Part shown: positions 33,707 through 43,287 of the stretch, one piece after another
Position numbering within the stretch: position 1 is the stretch's first letter
How the letters are laid out: each line of letters opens with the position of its first letter
Assembly (NCBI GenBank): GCA_050288165.1
Contig: JBNKDG010000009.1
Coordinates: 1 to 64,000, forward strand
DNA: 64,000 bases
Source of the DNA: JAPHTQ01 sp050288165
Lineage (GTDB): Bacteria; Pseudomonadota; Gammaproteobacteria; Thiohalomonadales; Thiohalomonadaceae
Direction of reading: 5' to 3'
The notes under the pieces: generated by a model
What the model was told of the DNA's origin: nothing
What the model saw: the letters and a program-made list of their open reading frames with translations, nothing else
Database searches by the model: none
Translations under genes and position numbers: made by a program

Positions 33707-36553
33707 GTGAGTGATTACAAAGACACCTTGAACCTGCCTCAGACCGACTTCCCGATGCGCGGCGATCTGGCTAAGCGGGAACCGGAATTGCTGAAGCGTT
33801 GGCAGGCGATCGATCTCTACGGCAAGCTGCGTGCCGCCGGTGAGGGCAGGGACAAATTTATTCTGCATGACGGTCCCCCCTACGCCAACGGCGAGATCCA
33901 CCTGGGTCATGCGGTGAACAAGGTGCTCAAGGACATCATCGTCAAGGCTAGAACCCTGAGCGGTTTCGATGCGCCTTATGTGCCCGGTTGGGACTGCCAC
34001 GGCCTGCCGATCGAACTGCAGGTGGAGAAAAAACTGGGCAAGGCGGGTGTCGCTGTAGCCGCCGACAAGTTCCGTGATGCCTGTCGTGAGTACGCGGCAA
34101 GCCAGGTGGATGCACAGCGCGAAGGTTTCAAACGCATGTTGGTGCTGGGTGATTGGGACAATCCCTATCTCACCATGGACTTTAAATTCGAAGCCGACAT
34201 CATTCGCAGCCTCGGCAAGATCATCGCCAAGGGTCACCTGCACAAAGGCTCCAAGCCGGTGCACTGGTGTACCGATTGCGGTTCGGCGTTGGCCGAGGCA
34301 GAGGTAGAGTACGAAGACAAGAAATCACCGGCCATCGACGTGCGCTTCGAGGTGCTGGATGACGAGGCACTGCTAAGCCGGGTACGCAAGGATCAGGACC
34401 ATCCGGGCGAAGGGCCGATCTCCGTCGTGATCTGGACCACCACACCGTGGACCCTGCCTGCCAACCAGGCGGTGGCGCTGAATGCCGAACTGGAATATGC
34501 GCTGGTGCAGTGCAACGGTGAACATGGTGCAGAGCGACTGTTGCTGGCCGAAGGGCTGTTGAAAGATGCGATGGCCCGTTACGGCGTTGAAGAGTATCGC
34601 GTCATCGCCTATGCCAGCGGTGCCGATCTGGAAGGGTTGAAACTACAACACCCGTTCTACGACCGTGAGGTGCCGGTCATCGTCGGCGAACACGTCACCC
34701 TCGATGCCGGTACCGGTGCGGTACATACCGCTCCCGGTCATGGTCAGGAGGACTTTGTTGTCGGTCAGCGTTACGGACTGAAGGTAGATAATCCTGTGGG
34801 CGGTGACGGCAAATTCCTGCCCGGTACCGAACTGTTCGAAGGCCAGCATGTATTCAAGGCCAACGACTCGGTGCTCGAAGTATTGAAAGAACGTGGCAAG
34901 CTGCTGCATGTGGAAGCGCTGAAGCACAGCTATCCGCACTGCTGGCGCCACAAAACCCCGATCATCTTCCGCGCCACGCCGCAGTGGTTCATCTCCATGG
35001 AGCAGAACGGCCTGCGTGCCGCTGCCATGGAAGCAATCAAAACCATCGGCGAGCATAACGGCTGGATCCCTGACTGGGGTCAGGCGCGTATCGAAGGCAT
35101 GGTGCAAGGTCGTCCCGACTGGTGCATCTCGCGCCAGCGTACCTGGGGTGTGCCGATCGCGCTGTTCACCCATAAGGTGAGTGGTGAGTTGCATCCGAAG
35201 ACTGCCGAGCTGATCGAACAGGTGGCGCAGCGGGTTGAAGAGAAAGGTATCGATGCCTGGTTTAATCTCGAGCCGAAAGAACTGCTCGGCGACGAGGCGA
35301 AGGATTACGACAAGGTCTCCGATACGCTGGATGTCTGGTTCGACTCCGGTGTCACTCATGAGGCGGTACTGGAGCGTCGCGACGGTCTGCATCGTCCTGC
35401 GGATCTCTATCTGGAAGGTTCTGATCAACACCGCGGTTGGTTCCAGTCATCGTTGTTGAGTGCGGTGGCGATGACCGGCAAGGCACCGTACAAGTCAGTC
35501 CTCACTCACGGTTTCACCGTCGATGCCAAGGGCTACAAAATGTCCAAGTCCCAGGGCAATGGTGTCGAACCGGAGAAGGTGGCGGGTACGCTGGGTGCAG
35601 ACATTCTGCGCCTCTGGATCGCCTCCACCGACTACCGATATGAGATGACCTATTCCGACGAGGTGCTGAAGCGAACCGCCGATGCCTATCGTCGTATTCG
35701 CAATACTGCCCGTTTCCTGCTGGCCAACATGGCCGGTTTCCATCCGGCGAAAAATCTTGTCGCGCCGAGTGAGCTGCTGGCGTTGGATGCCTGGGCGGTG
35801 TCGCGGGCGAAACAACTGCAGGATGAACTGCTGCCTGCCTATGAGAACTATGAGTTCCACCAGATCTACCAGAAGGTACACAACTTCTGTTCGGTGGATA
35901 TGGGTTCTTTCTATCTCGATGTGATCAAGGATCGCCAGTACACCACGCAGGCCGATTCGCTGGCACGCCGTTCCGCACAGACCGCGATCTACCACATCGC
36001 CGAGGCGATGTGCCGCTGGCTGGCACCGATCCTTAGCTTTACCGCCGAGGAGATCTGGCAGGCACTGCCGGGCGAACGCAGCGAGTCGGTGTTCCTTGCC
36101 ACCTGGTATGAGTTCCCGGCACTGGAAACCGGCGAGATGGGACTCGATTACTGGGGCCAGGTGATGGAGGTTCGTGATGCAGTGAATCGCGAACTGGAGC
36201 GTCTGCGAAATGCGGGCGAGATCGGTGCCAACCTGCAGGCGGAAGTCACCCTCTATTGCGGTAGCGAGATCTACCAACGTCTGGCAAAACTGGAAGATGA
36301 ACTGCGCTTTGTTCTGATCACCTCTACGGCGACCATTCAAAAAGTGAGTGGCACACCTCCCGCCGAGGCGATGCACTACACCCTGGAAAACGGTGACGAG
36401 CTTTGGGTTGCCGTAGCGGCCAGTGCCCATCAGAAATGCAGCCGTTGCTGGCACTATCGTGAGGATGTGGGCAGCCATGCCGATCATCCCGAGTTGTGCG
36501 GACGCTGTGTGGAAAACGTCGAGGGTAACGGCGAAGAACGCAGGTTCGCTTAA
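33707..36553 (+). CDS. ileS: Isoleucyl-tRNA synthetase
   Basis: 948 residues starting at GTG 33707 (SDYKDTLNLPQTDFPMRG after the initiator), with GAAGG about 10 nt upstream. It charges tRNA-Ile and edits valine. The HIGH motif is in GPPYANGEIHLGHAVNK; KMSKS is in GYKMSKSQGN; the editing domain lies between. A C-terminal zinc finger has the CSRCW and CGRC pairs. Length and features fit the bacterial type. lspA starts 3 nt after its stop. Confidence 0.98.
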   Translation: MSDYKDTLNLPQTDFPMRGDLAKREPELLKRWQAIDLYGKLRAAGEGRDKFILHDGPPYANGEIHLGHAVNKVLKDIIVKARTLSGFDAPYVPGWDCHGLPIELQVEKKLGKAGVAVAADKFRDACREYAASQVDAQREGFKRMLVLGDWDNPYLTMDFKFEADIIRSLGKIIAKGHLHKGSKPVHWCTDCGSALAEAEVEYEDKKSPAIDVRFEVLDDEALLSRVRKDQDHPGEGPISVVIWTTTPWTLPANQAVALNAELEYALVQCNGEHGAERLLLAEGLLKDAMARYGVEEYRVIAYASGADLEGLKLQHPFYDREVPVIVGEHVTLDAGTGAVHTAPGHGQEDFVVGQRYGLKVDNPVGGDGKFLPGTELFEGQHVFKANDSVLEVLKERGKLLHVEALKHSYPHCWRHKTPIIFRATPQWFISMEQNGLRAAAMEAIKTIGEHNGWIPDWGQARIEGMVQGRPDWCISRQRTWGVPIALFTHKVSGELHPKTAELIEQVAQRVEEKGIDAWFNLEPKELLGDEAKDYDKVSDTLDVWFDSGVTHEAVLERRDGLHRPADLYLEGSDQHRGWFQSSLLSAVAMTGKAPYKSVLTHGFTVDAKGYKMSKSQGNGVEPEKVAGTLGADILRLWIASTDYRYEMTYSDEVLKRTADAYRRIRNTARFLLANMAGFHPAKNLVAPSELLALDAWAVSRAKQLQDELLPAYENYEFHQIYQKVHNFCSVDMGSFYLDVIKDRQYTTQADSLARRSAQTAIYHIAEAMCRWLAPILSFTAEEIWQALPGERSESVFLATWYEFPALETGEMGLDYWGQVMEVRDAVNRELERLRNAGEIGANLQAEVTLYCGSEIYQRLAKLEDELRFVLITSTATIQKVSGTPPAEAMHYTLENGDELWVAVAASAHQKCSRCWHYREDVGSHADHPELCGRCVENVEGNGEERRFA

Positions 36554-36555
36554 TC

Positions 36556-37056
36556 ATGGCGACGATTGAAGAGATGTTGCGCGGCAGTAACCGTAGACTG
36601 CACTGGCTCTGGTTAAGTCTGCTGGTGATCGTGCTGGATCAGCTGACCAAGTTATGGGCCAGTAGCGATCTGATCTACGGTAAACCTGTTGCGCTACTGC
36701 CATCGCTCAATTTCACCCTGATGCACAACACCGGGGCTGCCTTCAGTTTTCTCAATGAGGCGGGCGGTTGGCAACGTTGGTTCTTTGCCCTTATCGCACT
36801 GGTGGTGAGTACCGTGCTGGTGCTCTGGTTACGTCGGCTGACTTCTTCACAACGCTGGCTGGCCGTGGCGCTGGCCCTGGTGCTGGGTGGTGCGCTTGGA
36901 AACCTGATCGATCGACTCTATCTCGGTTATGTCATCGACTTCGTCGATGTCTATTACGACAGGTGGCACTGGCCCGCCTTCAACGTCGCCGATTCTTCTA
37001 TCTTCATTGGTGTTGCAATGCTGATCATCGACAGCCTGCGTGGAGAGAAACCGTGA
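36556..37056 (+). CDS. lspA: Lipoprotein signal peptidase
   Basis: 166 residues with four membrane segments. LspA cleaves prolipoproteins after lipidation, so it would mature BamD encoded in this window. The catalytic aspartates are visible: D119 in GALGNLIDR and D146 in AFNVADSSIFIGV. The conserved NTGAAFSFL is at 58-66. It is coupled to fkpB by a 4-nt overlap. Confidence 0.97.
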   Translation: MATIEEMLRGSNRRLHWLWLSLLVIVLDQLTKLWASSDLIYGKPVALLPSLNFTLMHNTGAAFSFLNEAGGWQRWFFALIALVVSTVLVLWLRRLTSSQRWLAVALALVLGGALGNLIDRLYLGYVIDFVDVYYDRWHWPAFNVADSSIFIGVAMLIIDSLRGEKP

Positions 37057-37487
37057 GTGTCATCAGCGCTGAGAGCAAGGTGGTGATGCACTACCGCATT
37101 ATGCTGGAGAATGGCACCGTGGTCGATTCTACCTGGGAGGATAACGAGCCCATCGCCTTCGCCGTGGGTGACGGCACCCTGGCGCCGGGTCTGGAGATGT
37201 CACTGATCGGTCTGAAAACCGGTGATCACGAGACCATTGTGGTCGAACCGGATCAGGCCTTCGGTTACAAGGATACGGCTAACATTCATATGTTGCCGCG
37301 TAGCGATTTCGATCCCGAGTTACCGCTGGAGGAGGGGATGGTGATCGGCTTCTCCCTGCCTGATGGCGGTGAACTACCGGGTATGGTCACCGAGGTTAGC
37401 GACGATGAGGTCCAGGTCGATTTCAACCACCCGCTTTCCGGTCATGTGCTGGAGTTCGAGGTCGAAGTGATCTCAGTTGAGAATTAA
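37053..37487 (+). CDS. fkpB: FKBP-type peptidyl-prolyl isomerase (SlpA/FkpB)
   Basis: 144 residues from GTG 37053, which overlaps the lspA stop and has GGAGAG upstream. The FKBP fold with inserted flap is evident: MHYRIMLENGTVVDST, GDGTLAPGLEMSLIGLKTGD and QAFGYKDTANIHMLPRSDF. The second half HPLSGHVLEFEVEVISV is typical of the SlyD/SlpA group. The histidine-rich metal tail of SlyD is absent. Located lspA-fkpB-ispH as in E. coli. Confidence 0.93.
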   Translation: MSVISAESKVVMHYRIMLENGTVVDSTWEDNEPIAFAVGDGTLAPGLEMSLIGLKTGDHETIVVEPDQAFGYKDTANIHMLPRSDFDPELPLEEGMVIGFSLPDGGELPGMVTEVSDDEVQVDFNHPLSGHVLEFEVEVISVEN

Positions 37488-37503
37488 ACCCCACGAGTCA
37501 CGT

Positions 37504-38445
37504 ATGCAGGTTCAACTCGCCAATCCCCGAGGTTTCTGTGCCGGTGTCGATCGGGCTATCGCCATTGTCGATCGCGCACTGGAGCTTTTCGGCGCACCCA
37601 TCTATGTTCGCCACGAAGTGGTGCATAACCGTTATGTGGTCGAGAACCTGAAACGGAAAGGGGCGGTGTTCGTCGAGGAGCTGAATGAAGTTCCTGATGG
37701 CGCGACGCTGATCTTCAGCGCCCATGGCGTGTCGCAGTCGGTACGCCGTGAAGCGGAACAGCGCGGTCTCAAGGTCTACGATGCCACCTGCCCGTTGGTA
37801 ACCAAGGTGCATCTAGAAGTGGCACGTCATGCCCGTGACGGGCGTGAGGTGATCCTCATCGGCCATGCCGGACACCCCGAAGTGGAAGGCACAATGGGTC
37901 AGTACGAAACTTCGGCGGGCGGTGCCATCTATCTGGTGGAGAATCGCGAGGATGTCACTGCGCTGGCAGTGAGAAACGCCGATGAACTGGCCTACGTCAC
38001 CCAGACCACCCTATCTATGGACGACGCGCGGGAGATTATCGATGCCCTCCGGAAGCGCTTTCCCAAAGTCGTCGGACCGAAAAAAGATGACATCTGTTAC
38101 GCCACTCAAAACCGCCAGGATGCGGTGAGGCAGTTAGCAGAGAGTTGTGATCTGGTACTGGTGGTCGGTTCCCCCAACAGCTCCAACTCCAACCGCCTGC
38201 GTGAACTGGCCAGTCGTCTGGGTAAACCCGCCTACCTCATCGACAGTGCGGATGACCTGGATAAAAAATTGTTCGAGGGTGTGGAGAAGGTGGGAATTAC
38301 CGCTGGCGCTTCTGCCCCGGAAGTGTTGGTTGAAGCCGTGATCGACAAATTGCAGCAGTGGGGCGTGGAACTGGTGGAGGAAGGAAAAGGGCAACAGGAA
38401 GAGGTTATCTTCCCGTTGCCCAGAACATTACAAATCAATCCTTAA
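37504..38445 (+). CDS. ispH: 4-hydroxy-3-methylbut-2-enyl diphosphate reductase
   Basis: 313 residues from ATG 37504 (MQVQLANPRGFCAGVDRA), matching the E. coli start; an upstream ATG at 37477 is inside fkpB. IspH makes IPP and DMAPP in the last step of the MEP pathway, feeding IspB. The three iron-sulfur cysteines are C12 (GFCAG), C96 (DATCPLV) and the one in DDICYATQNR near 197. Its stop codon overlaps the convergent pilE stop (shared TTAA). Confidence 0.98.
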   Translation: MQVQLANPRGFCAGVDRAIAIVDRALELFGAPIYVRHEVVHNRYVVENLKRKGAVFVEELNEVPDGATLIFSAHGVSQSVRREAEQRGLKVYDATCPLVTKVHLEVARHARDGREVILIGHAGHPEVEGTMGQYETSAGGAIYLVENREDVTALAVRNADELAYVTQTTLSMDDAREIIDALRKRFPKVVGPKKDDICYATQNRQDAVRQLAESCDLVLVVGSPNSSNSNRLRELASRLGKPAYLIDSADDLDKKLFEGVEKVGITAGASAPEVLVEAVIDKLQQWGVELVEEGKGQQEEVIFPLPRTLQINP

Positions 38446-38855
38446 CCCGGGTGCCAGTCGTTCTCATCTGCTTCCCATGTGCCAGGGGTGTTGTGTTCAT
38501 CCCACCGTTGTAACCCAGTTGAAAGAAGCTCGATAATCCCATCCGTAGCTTGAGATGTGCCAAGAACGGGGGTTGCGCGCAAGGTATATGTGTTTCTGGT
38601 AGAGCTTTGAATAGCAATGGTGTAGTAATCGCTGCTGGCAACAGGACATGCAGCCAAATCCGTATAATCGTATGTCGCGGTATATTGGCGCTCCATTGTA
38701 TGGCCGCAGTCCGTTAACAAGGACATAGCCTCAGCACGACGCACTTTTTTCAGGTGCGCCGTGTAGCTGGGTATAGCGATAGCTGCCAATATGCCGATAA
38801 TGACAACAGCAATCATTAATTCGAGAAGTGAAAAACCTGATACTGTTTTTTTCAT
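38442..38855 (-). CDS. pilE: Minor type IV pilin PilE
   Basis: 137 residues with a prepilin leader: MKKTVSG-FSLLELMIAVVI, cleavage before F8 and E5 of the mature helix present. It belongs to the PilE-like minor pilins that prime and occupy the pilus tip. Two cysteines (C47 and the one in DLAACPV) can form a disulfide. Last gene of the minor-pilin operon, 47 nt after pilY1; no pilY2 is visible between them. Base composition looks more A+T-rich than ispH next door. Confidence 0.88.
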   Translation of the reverse strand: MKKTVSGFSLLELMIAVVIIGILAAIAIPSYTAHLKKVRRAEAMSLLTDCGHTMERQYTATYDYTDLAACPVASSDYYTIAIQSSTRNTYTLRATPVLGTSQATDGIIELLSTGLQRWDEHNTPGTWEADENDWHPG

Positions 38856-38902
38856 ACGTACTCTCTCATGAAGCGGACACGACGTAATCTATATGGTCTG
38901 TG

Positions 38903-41900
38903 TTACTTTAGTTGCTCCCAGGACTGACGACCGCCTGAATTAGCACCTGTATTGTTTGGGGTAACTTCAATACTACCGGATGAGCCACTGAAATATTTAA
39001 AGCACTCTGTATCAGCACAAACAACACCAGGCGTTTTAATAATCCCTTCTTTCGATTTTCTGCCAGATACAATGACCTGATTCCCATCTTTGAGAACGGT
39101 ATCTAGTTCGGCATTAGAGTACTTCCCGTCATGGTTAAGATCGAAGACTGTAAACGCGAGCTGTCCGCCCGTATAGGGATCCAGTTCCATCAGCCACGAA
39201 TCACCCGCTTCACTGTTGCATGGGTTGGCATCTGGGATCAAGGTCGTAAATATGACACGATCAGACCAAATGAGCGGCATTGATACAACGCGTTCGCCTT
39301 GTCTCCCGAGATTTGCCGGCTGTGGCGATAATAAATCAATATACCAACCATTGAAGGTTGAACCAAGAGTCGGTGTGTTCTGGGTAACCAGGCGAATATC
39401 TTCTAGATACATGTTACCGCTCCCATCAGTGAATATATAGCTATTTTCATAACTAATTTCTTGCTTTAGCAGTTCGCTACGCTTGACTGGTGATGGGCTT
39501 ACCTGGTCAGTATCGAAAATACCATAGAAGCTTTGTACGTCGGCAGGACTGTTAATGAAATTGTCACCAACTTCAAAATATTTTCCTGTTCCAAAATAAA
39601 CGATGTAACCACCGTCTGGATTATCCGCTACCTGAGGTTTGGCAGTGATAGGTTGTACTTCGTTGTTCGGGCCAACTGCTGTAAACAAAGGCGCCGGTTT
39701 CCCGGTAACTTTTATGGGGATGTCAGCAGTTGCTGCTGTAAGATCGAATTTCCAGAGGTTGCCACGAAGATCGCCCGCATAGGCATAGTCGGCGATATGA
39801 TCACCTTCGATATCAAGGCTGACTGGTGTGGCGAGTCCGTTTGGAGTTGTGGCATCGCCAACGCCTGTATCAATGGCCTGAATAAGTTTTCCCGTTTCCA
39901 GGTCGACAATAAACAGGCGGGCGGTTTGGCTGGCACTGTTGTAGCCATTGCCAAAGACCGCTACCCACGTCCCGGTAGCGAGTCGGAGGATGCTTGGTTG
40001 ACCAATGGTGTAGCCGATCTCGCGGCATGCAGTGACTCCAGCAACACAATCCTGATCGGCATAGCCAAATTCCCATAACACATTAGCTTCTGTGAAGCTA
40101 TCCGGTGTTGTAACGTCCAATGCGAATACGCTCTTGCCGCCAGCACCTGTGGCGCCGACAAGTATAGTAGCCCATTCCTTGGTGCCTGAATTGTCCGTGT
40201 CGATATACGCATCGCCCGCCCGCGGACCGGCGTCAACAAAGAACTGGTGCGAGTAATTGGGCTTCGCAAGATTTGCCAGATTGGAAAAAACACCCATAGG
40301 AATGTATGCAAACACCTCATTACCTGTATTGGCATTAATTCCATGCAACATACCGTCATTAGCACCCACATAAAGCATTTGTGTGCGAGTTTGGTATGAT
40401 GTTTTCCAGCGAAAATCTGTGTAGACATCGCCCTCAGTACCCGGAAGAGTGTTGTAACCAAAATTTTCTGTCCCGACAAACCATGGATCGGAGTTAATGA
40501 TATCACCTAGGCGAATAGTACGATCTCTGAAGAGTCCTCCATTCTTCACTTCATTTGAATCGTCGCCACGGAGATAATTAACCACATTTTGTGCAATAGT
40601 TGCTGTAGCACCGAGCTGTGATGATTGAGTGGGACTAAGCTTGCTATAGAGAAACTCTATGCCAGTACTACCATTGTATGTAAACACTTTCCGTGACCCA
40701 TGAGCAGGTATGCCATTTGCTGCATCCCACGCATGGTCACCACTCGCTACATCGTCATTAACAGTGCCATCTGAATTAACAGCGAAGGCATACAGGTGAC
40801 CAGACCAGTCACCGCTGTTATAACGGGCCTGATAGACGAAGGTCCCAGCATCCAGACGAGTCGAATTGGTGGCGATAGCTGCCGATGAGGTGGTTGACTG
40901 AAGTGATATGCTGTAGAAAGCATCCTTTAGCCCCTCAACCATATTGCTGGCATTACCTGCAGTGTAGTAATTGTCGGTTCGTTGAAAAGGGGTAGTGCTT
41001 GTGGTGGTGGGGGTAAGGGTATCCGTAGTTGTATACCAACTGGTCAGCGGTATGTCAGCAGCCGTCGCGCCATAAGTACTATAACCATCGGGAACGGTAA
41101 AACCACCATATTTAGCAGCAAGCCAATACTGGTTACGGTTTATCGGTTCGAGATTCTGATTTTCCAGTACATCCACCCAGTAGGTTGAGACGGTGGTTGT
41201 TCCAGAAAGATCCGGGCGGATGTCTTTTGTATGTGAATCGTAGGCCAGGCCCACCATGTAGGCGGAATTTTCACGTCCAGTGAATGGTGTATTGATCGTG
41301 ATACCCTCAAGTTCAGCAACCTTCTGCGTGGCTTTGTCTACGTCGATGGTGGTGTCTGATGAAACTGTCGTTGGCATGGATGGCTCATCGACTGTGCGTG
41401 TAGTGCCGGGAAGATTCTTGTCCCGGTGAGTATAGACATCGCCAATGCCAAGAATGATGTTTGGCTGGCAGGTGTATTGAATGGGGTCATTCCAGTTTGT
41501 AATGACGGGAAAACCGTCTGCATATTTATATTTATCGGTAGTACTCAAGGTACTGCTTATTGTCGAATATTCGGGCACATTACCTTGTTTTTTGAAATAG
41601 CGGATTGCCGTATAGTAGAGTTCACTTACTGGGTCGTATGATTTATTGGTGGCGCTGGTCATTTGTCCGAACTTGTTCAAGTAGTTCATAACGCCGCTAT
41701 TAGAAATCGTCGTGCCGATGGTGGTGGTTGTGCTGGCTGCGTCAGCACTGTCTGGATTTTGAATGAATACCCCTGTTGTTGGGTCCCACTCTTTATTCGG
41801 GTTGTCCTCTCTTTTCCCTTCATTGGTTAGACGTGTTTTGCCGATGTATTTTTGCTGAGCGCGCAAAACTCCACCATCCCGCTTCGGATCGGAATCATTC

Positions 41901-42754
41901 AAATATCCAAAAACACTGTAGCGTATATCATCGGCGTAGTCCTGAAGCAGTCCTTCAGGTTTCCATCCACCACTGTACTGGCGGCAATTCGATTCGAGTC
42001 CGATAGAGATATCACACACTTTTACGCGTACGCTGACTTCATAAACTGTACCGCTCGATAATGATGTTGCCGGGTTATAGGCTGTAGCCGTATTATTACT
42101 GATAGTACCGCTTTGGGTGAAGTACAGCTTGTTTTCCAGGCGTTCAACACGCGTGTTCAGATAATTCCAGCTTAGCGGAGAGACCTGGCCAACGAGCGTT
42201 GAGTTATCACCGCTTGTCGGGACACGTCTGTTGGCGAACCAGGTACCAGTACGGGAAGCAGGAAAACGTGCTTTCTCCAGCCAGGTTTCGGAAGCGGTAT
42301 CTTTTACCCTGTAACCGCCTGTGAGTGCCTTGCGGAAGGGGTCGACAGTTTGCGTGGCTGCCCAGTTGAGGTAGTTTCCACTCCATTCACCGCTACCGCT
42401 ACAGGTCATCGTGGCGGTTATGGAACTGGGGGTGAAATGCCTTTCAGATTCCGTTGCGCTGTATACATATTTGTAGCATTTAAGGGAGTCGAAGTAGCCA
42501 GCATATTTCTTGGTGACGTCGAAATTACCAATATTTGCGGCACTAAGGATCGTGGGAAACTCCACTGAAGGTACAAGAGCCAAGTTGCCAGGAACATTAC
42601 CGCCCATAGAGAGGGGGTAGTCCGAAATATTGGTGGTGGCAGCAAATGTACGCGGCGCGATGACAACCAGAACGCATATCAACGATACAGTTATGGCCCA
42701 GCGGGAGTAGCCGATTATTTTCCTGGCATGTGATGATATGGTGTCGATAGACAT
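38903..42754 (-). CDS. pilY1: PilY1-type pilus tip adhesin
   Basis: 1283 residues. PilY1 sits at the pilus tip and takes part in pilus extension, surface sensing and adhesion. An export signal (SRWAITVSLICVLVVIA, ending FAATT near 38-40) precedes a variable N-terminal region. The C-terminal half is the conserved beta-propeller (VGTENFGYNTLPG, FVDAGPRAGDAYIDT). A calcium-type loop D852-x-D-x-S-x-T-x-E860 has the same spacing and place as the P. aeruginosa site near 851-859. A second EF-hand-like loop DLNHDGKYSNAE is at 1205-1216. RGD occurs at 729-731 in YLRGDD. A canonical von Willebrand A domain is not obvious. Confidence 0.92.
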   Translation of the reverse strand: MSIDTISSHARKIIGYSRWAITVSLICVLVVIAPRTFAATTNISDYPLSMGGNVPGNLALVPSVEFPTILSAANIGNFDVTKKYAGYFDSLKCYKYVYSATESERHFTPSSITATMTCSGSGEWSGNYLNWAATQTVDPFRKALTGGYRVKDTASETWLEKARFPASRTGTWFANRRVPTSGDNSTLVGQVSPLSWNYLNTRVERLENKLYFTQSGTISNNTATAYNPATSLSSGTVYEVSVRVKVCDISIGLESNCRQYSGGWKPEGLLQDYADDIRYSVFGYLNDSDPKRDGGVLRAQQKYIGKTRLTNEGKREDNPNKEWDPTTGVFIQNPDSADAASTTTTIGTTISNSGVMNYLNKFGQMTSATNKSYDPVSELYYTAIRYFKKQGNVPEYSTISSTLSTTDKYKYADGFPVITNWNDPIQYTCQPNIILGIGDVYTHRDKNLPGTTRTVDEPSMPTTVSSDTTIDVDKATQKVAELEGITINTPFTGRENSAYMVGLAYDSHTKDIRPDLSGTTTVSTYWVDVLENQNLEPINRNQYWLAAKYGGFTVPDGYSTYGATAADIPLTSWYTTTDTLTPTTTSTTPFQRTDNYYTAGNASNMVEGLKDAFYSISLQSTTSSAAIATNSTRLDAGTFVYQARYNSGDWSGHLYAFAVNSDGTVNDDVASGDHAWDAANGIPAHGSRKVFTYNGSTGIEFLYSKLSPTQSSQLGATATIAQNVVNYLRGDDSNEVKNGGLFRDRTIRLGDIINSDPWFVGTENFGYNTLPGTEGDVYTDFRWKTSYQTRTQMLYVGANDGMLHGINANTGNEVFAYIPMGVFSNLANLAKPNYSHQFFVDAGPRAGDAYIDTDNSGTKEWATILVGATGAGGKSVFALDVTTPDSFTEANVLWEFGYADQDCVAGVTACREIGYTIGQPSILRLATGTWVAVFGNGYNSASQTARLFIVDLETGKLIQAIDTGVGDATTPNGLATPVSLDIEGDHIADYAYAGDLRGNLWKFDLTAATADIPIKVTGKPAPLFTAVGPNNEVQPITAKPQVADNPDGGYIVYFGTGKYFEVGDNFINSPADVQSFYGIFDTDQVSPSPVKRSELLKQEISYENSYIFTDGSGNMYLEDIRLVTQNTPTLGSTFNGWYIDLLSPQPANLGRQGERVVSMPLIWSDRVIFTTLIPDANPCNSEAGDSWLMELDPYTGGQLAFTVFDLNHDGKYSNAELDTVLKDGNQVIVSGRKSKEGIIKTPGVVCADTECFKYFSGSSGSIEVTPNNTGANSGGRQSWEQLK

Positions 42755-42756
42755 GA

Positions 42757-43287
42757 CTACCTCCGATACGTTACCTGTAATATAGCTTCGGCTGATTCAC
42801 TACCACCAACCGCTCTGGCTGTAATTCGATACAGACTTGTTGTCTGTGCTGTATTGGATTCTTTGCTGCCAGTATTGATAGCTGGCATTTCCTCTATGTA
42901 GCAAACAGCCGGAGAGACAACTATGGGAATATCTTTTCCGCAGGCAATAACCATATCGGCAGCACTCCAGTTTATTTTGTGCCATATTGTCGAGTCTGTT
43001 TCGTAGTAACCGCCTTTATCACCGGCTGAGTAATCTCCAAAGGCAGGAAGTACCGGCGTTTTCAATAGCGCCTCTGCTTGGCGCAATGCGGCCTCGGCTG
43101 AGTTGAACGCCAAGTGTATATCTCTGGTGTTACCTGCCATCTTTTCTTCCAGTGTTGTATTACGCATGCCTGTAATGGCGAGTAATGTCATAACGAGCAA
43201 CAAAAGCATGCTAACAACGAGCACGGCACCACGTTGCGTGCGTGTCTGTGCATGTGTGATCATGTTATGTGGTGTGCATAATGACAT
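42757..43287 (-). CDS. pilX: Minor pilin assembly protein PilX
   Basis: 176 residues. The N-terminal PilX pattern is clear: QRGAVLVVSMLLLLVMTLLA then GMRNTTLEEKMAGN, followed by HLAFNSAEAALRQAEALL. Cleavage is expected before A after the glycine of QRG. PilX joins PilV, PilW and PilY1 in the tip complex. Start at 43287 shares one base with the pilW stop; an alternative start at ATG 43263 would shorten the leader. It precedes pilY1 by 2 nt. Confidence 0.87.
   Translation of the reverse strand: MSLCTPHNMITHAQTRTQRGAVLVVSMLLLLVMTLLAITGMRNTTLEEKMAGNTRDIHLAFNSAEAALRQAEALLKTPVLPAFGDYSAGDKGGYYETDSTIWHKINWSAADMVIACGKDIPIVVSPAVCYIEEMPAINTGSKESNTAQTTSLYRITARAVGGSESAEAILQVTYRR

Noticed and set aside
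39533..40078. 181-codon plus-strand frame inside pilY1
   Set aside because: Antisense to the conserved pilY1 propeller, no ribosome-binding site and no family pattern.
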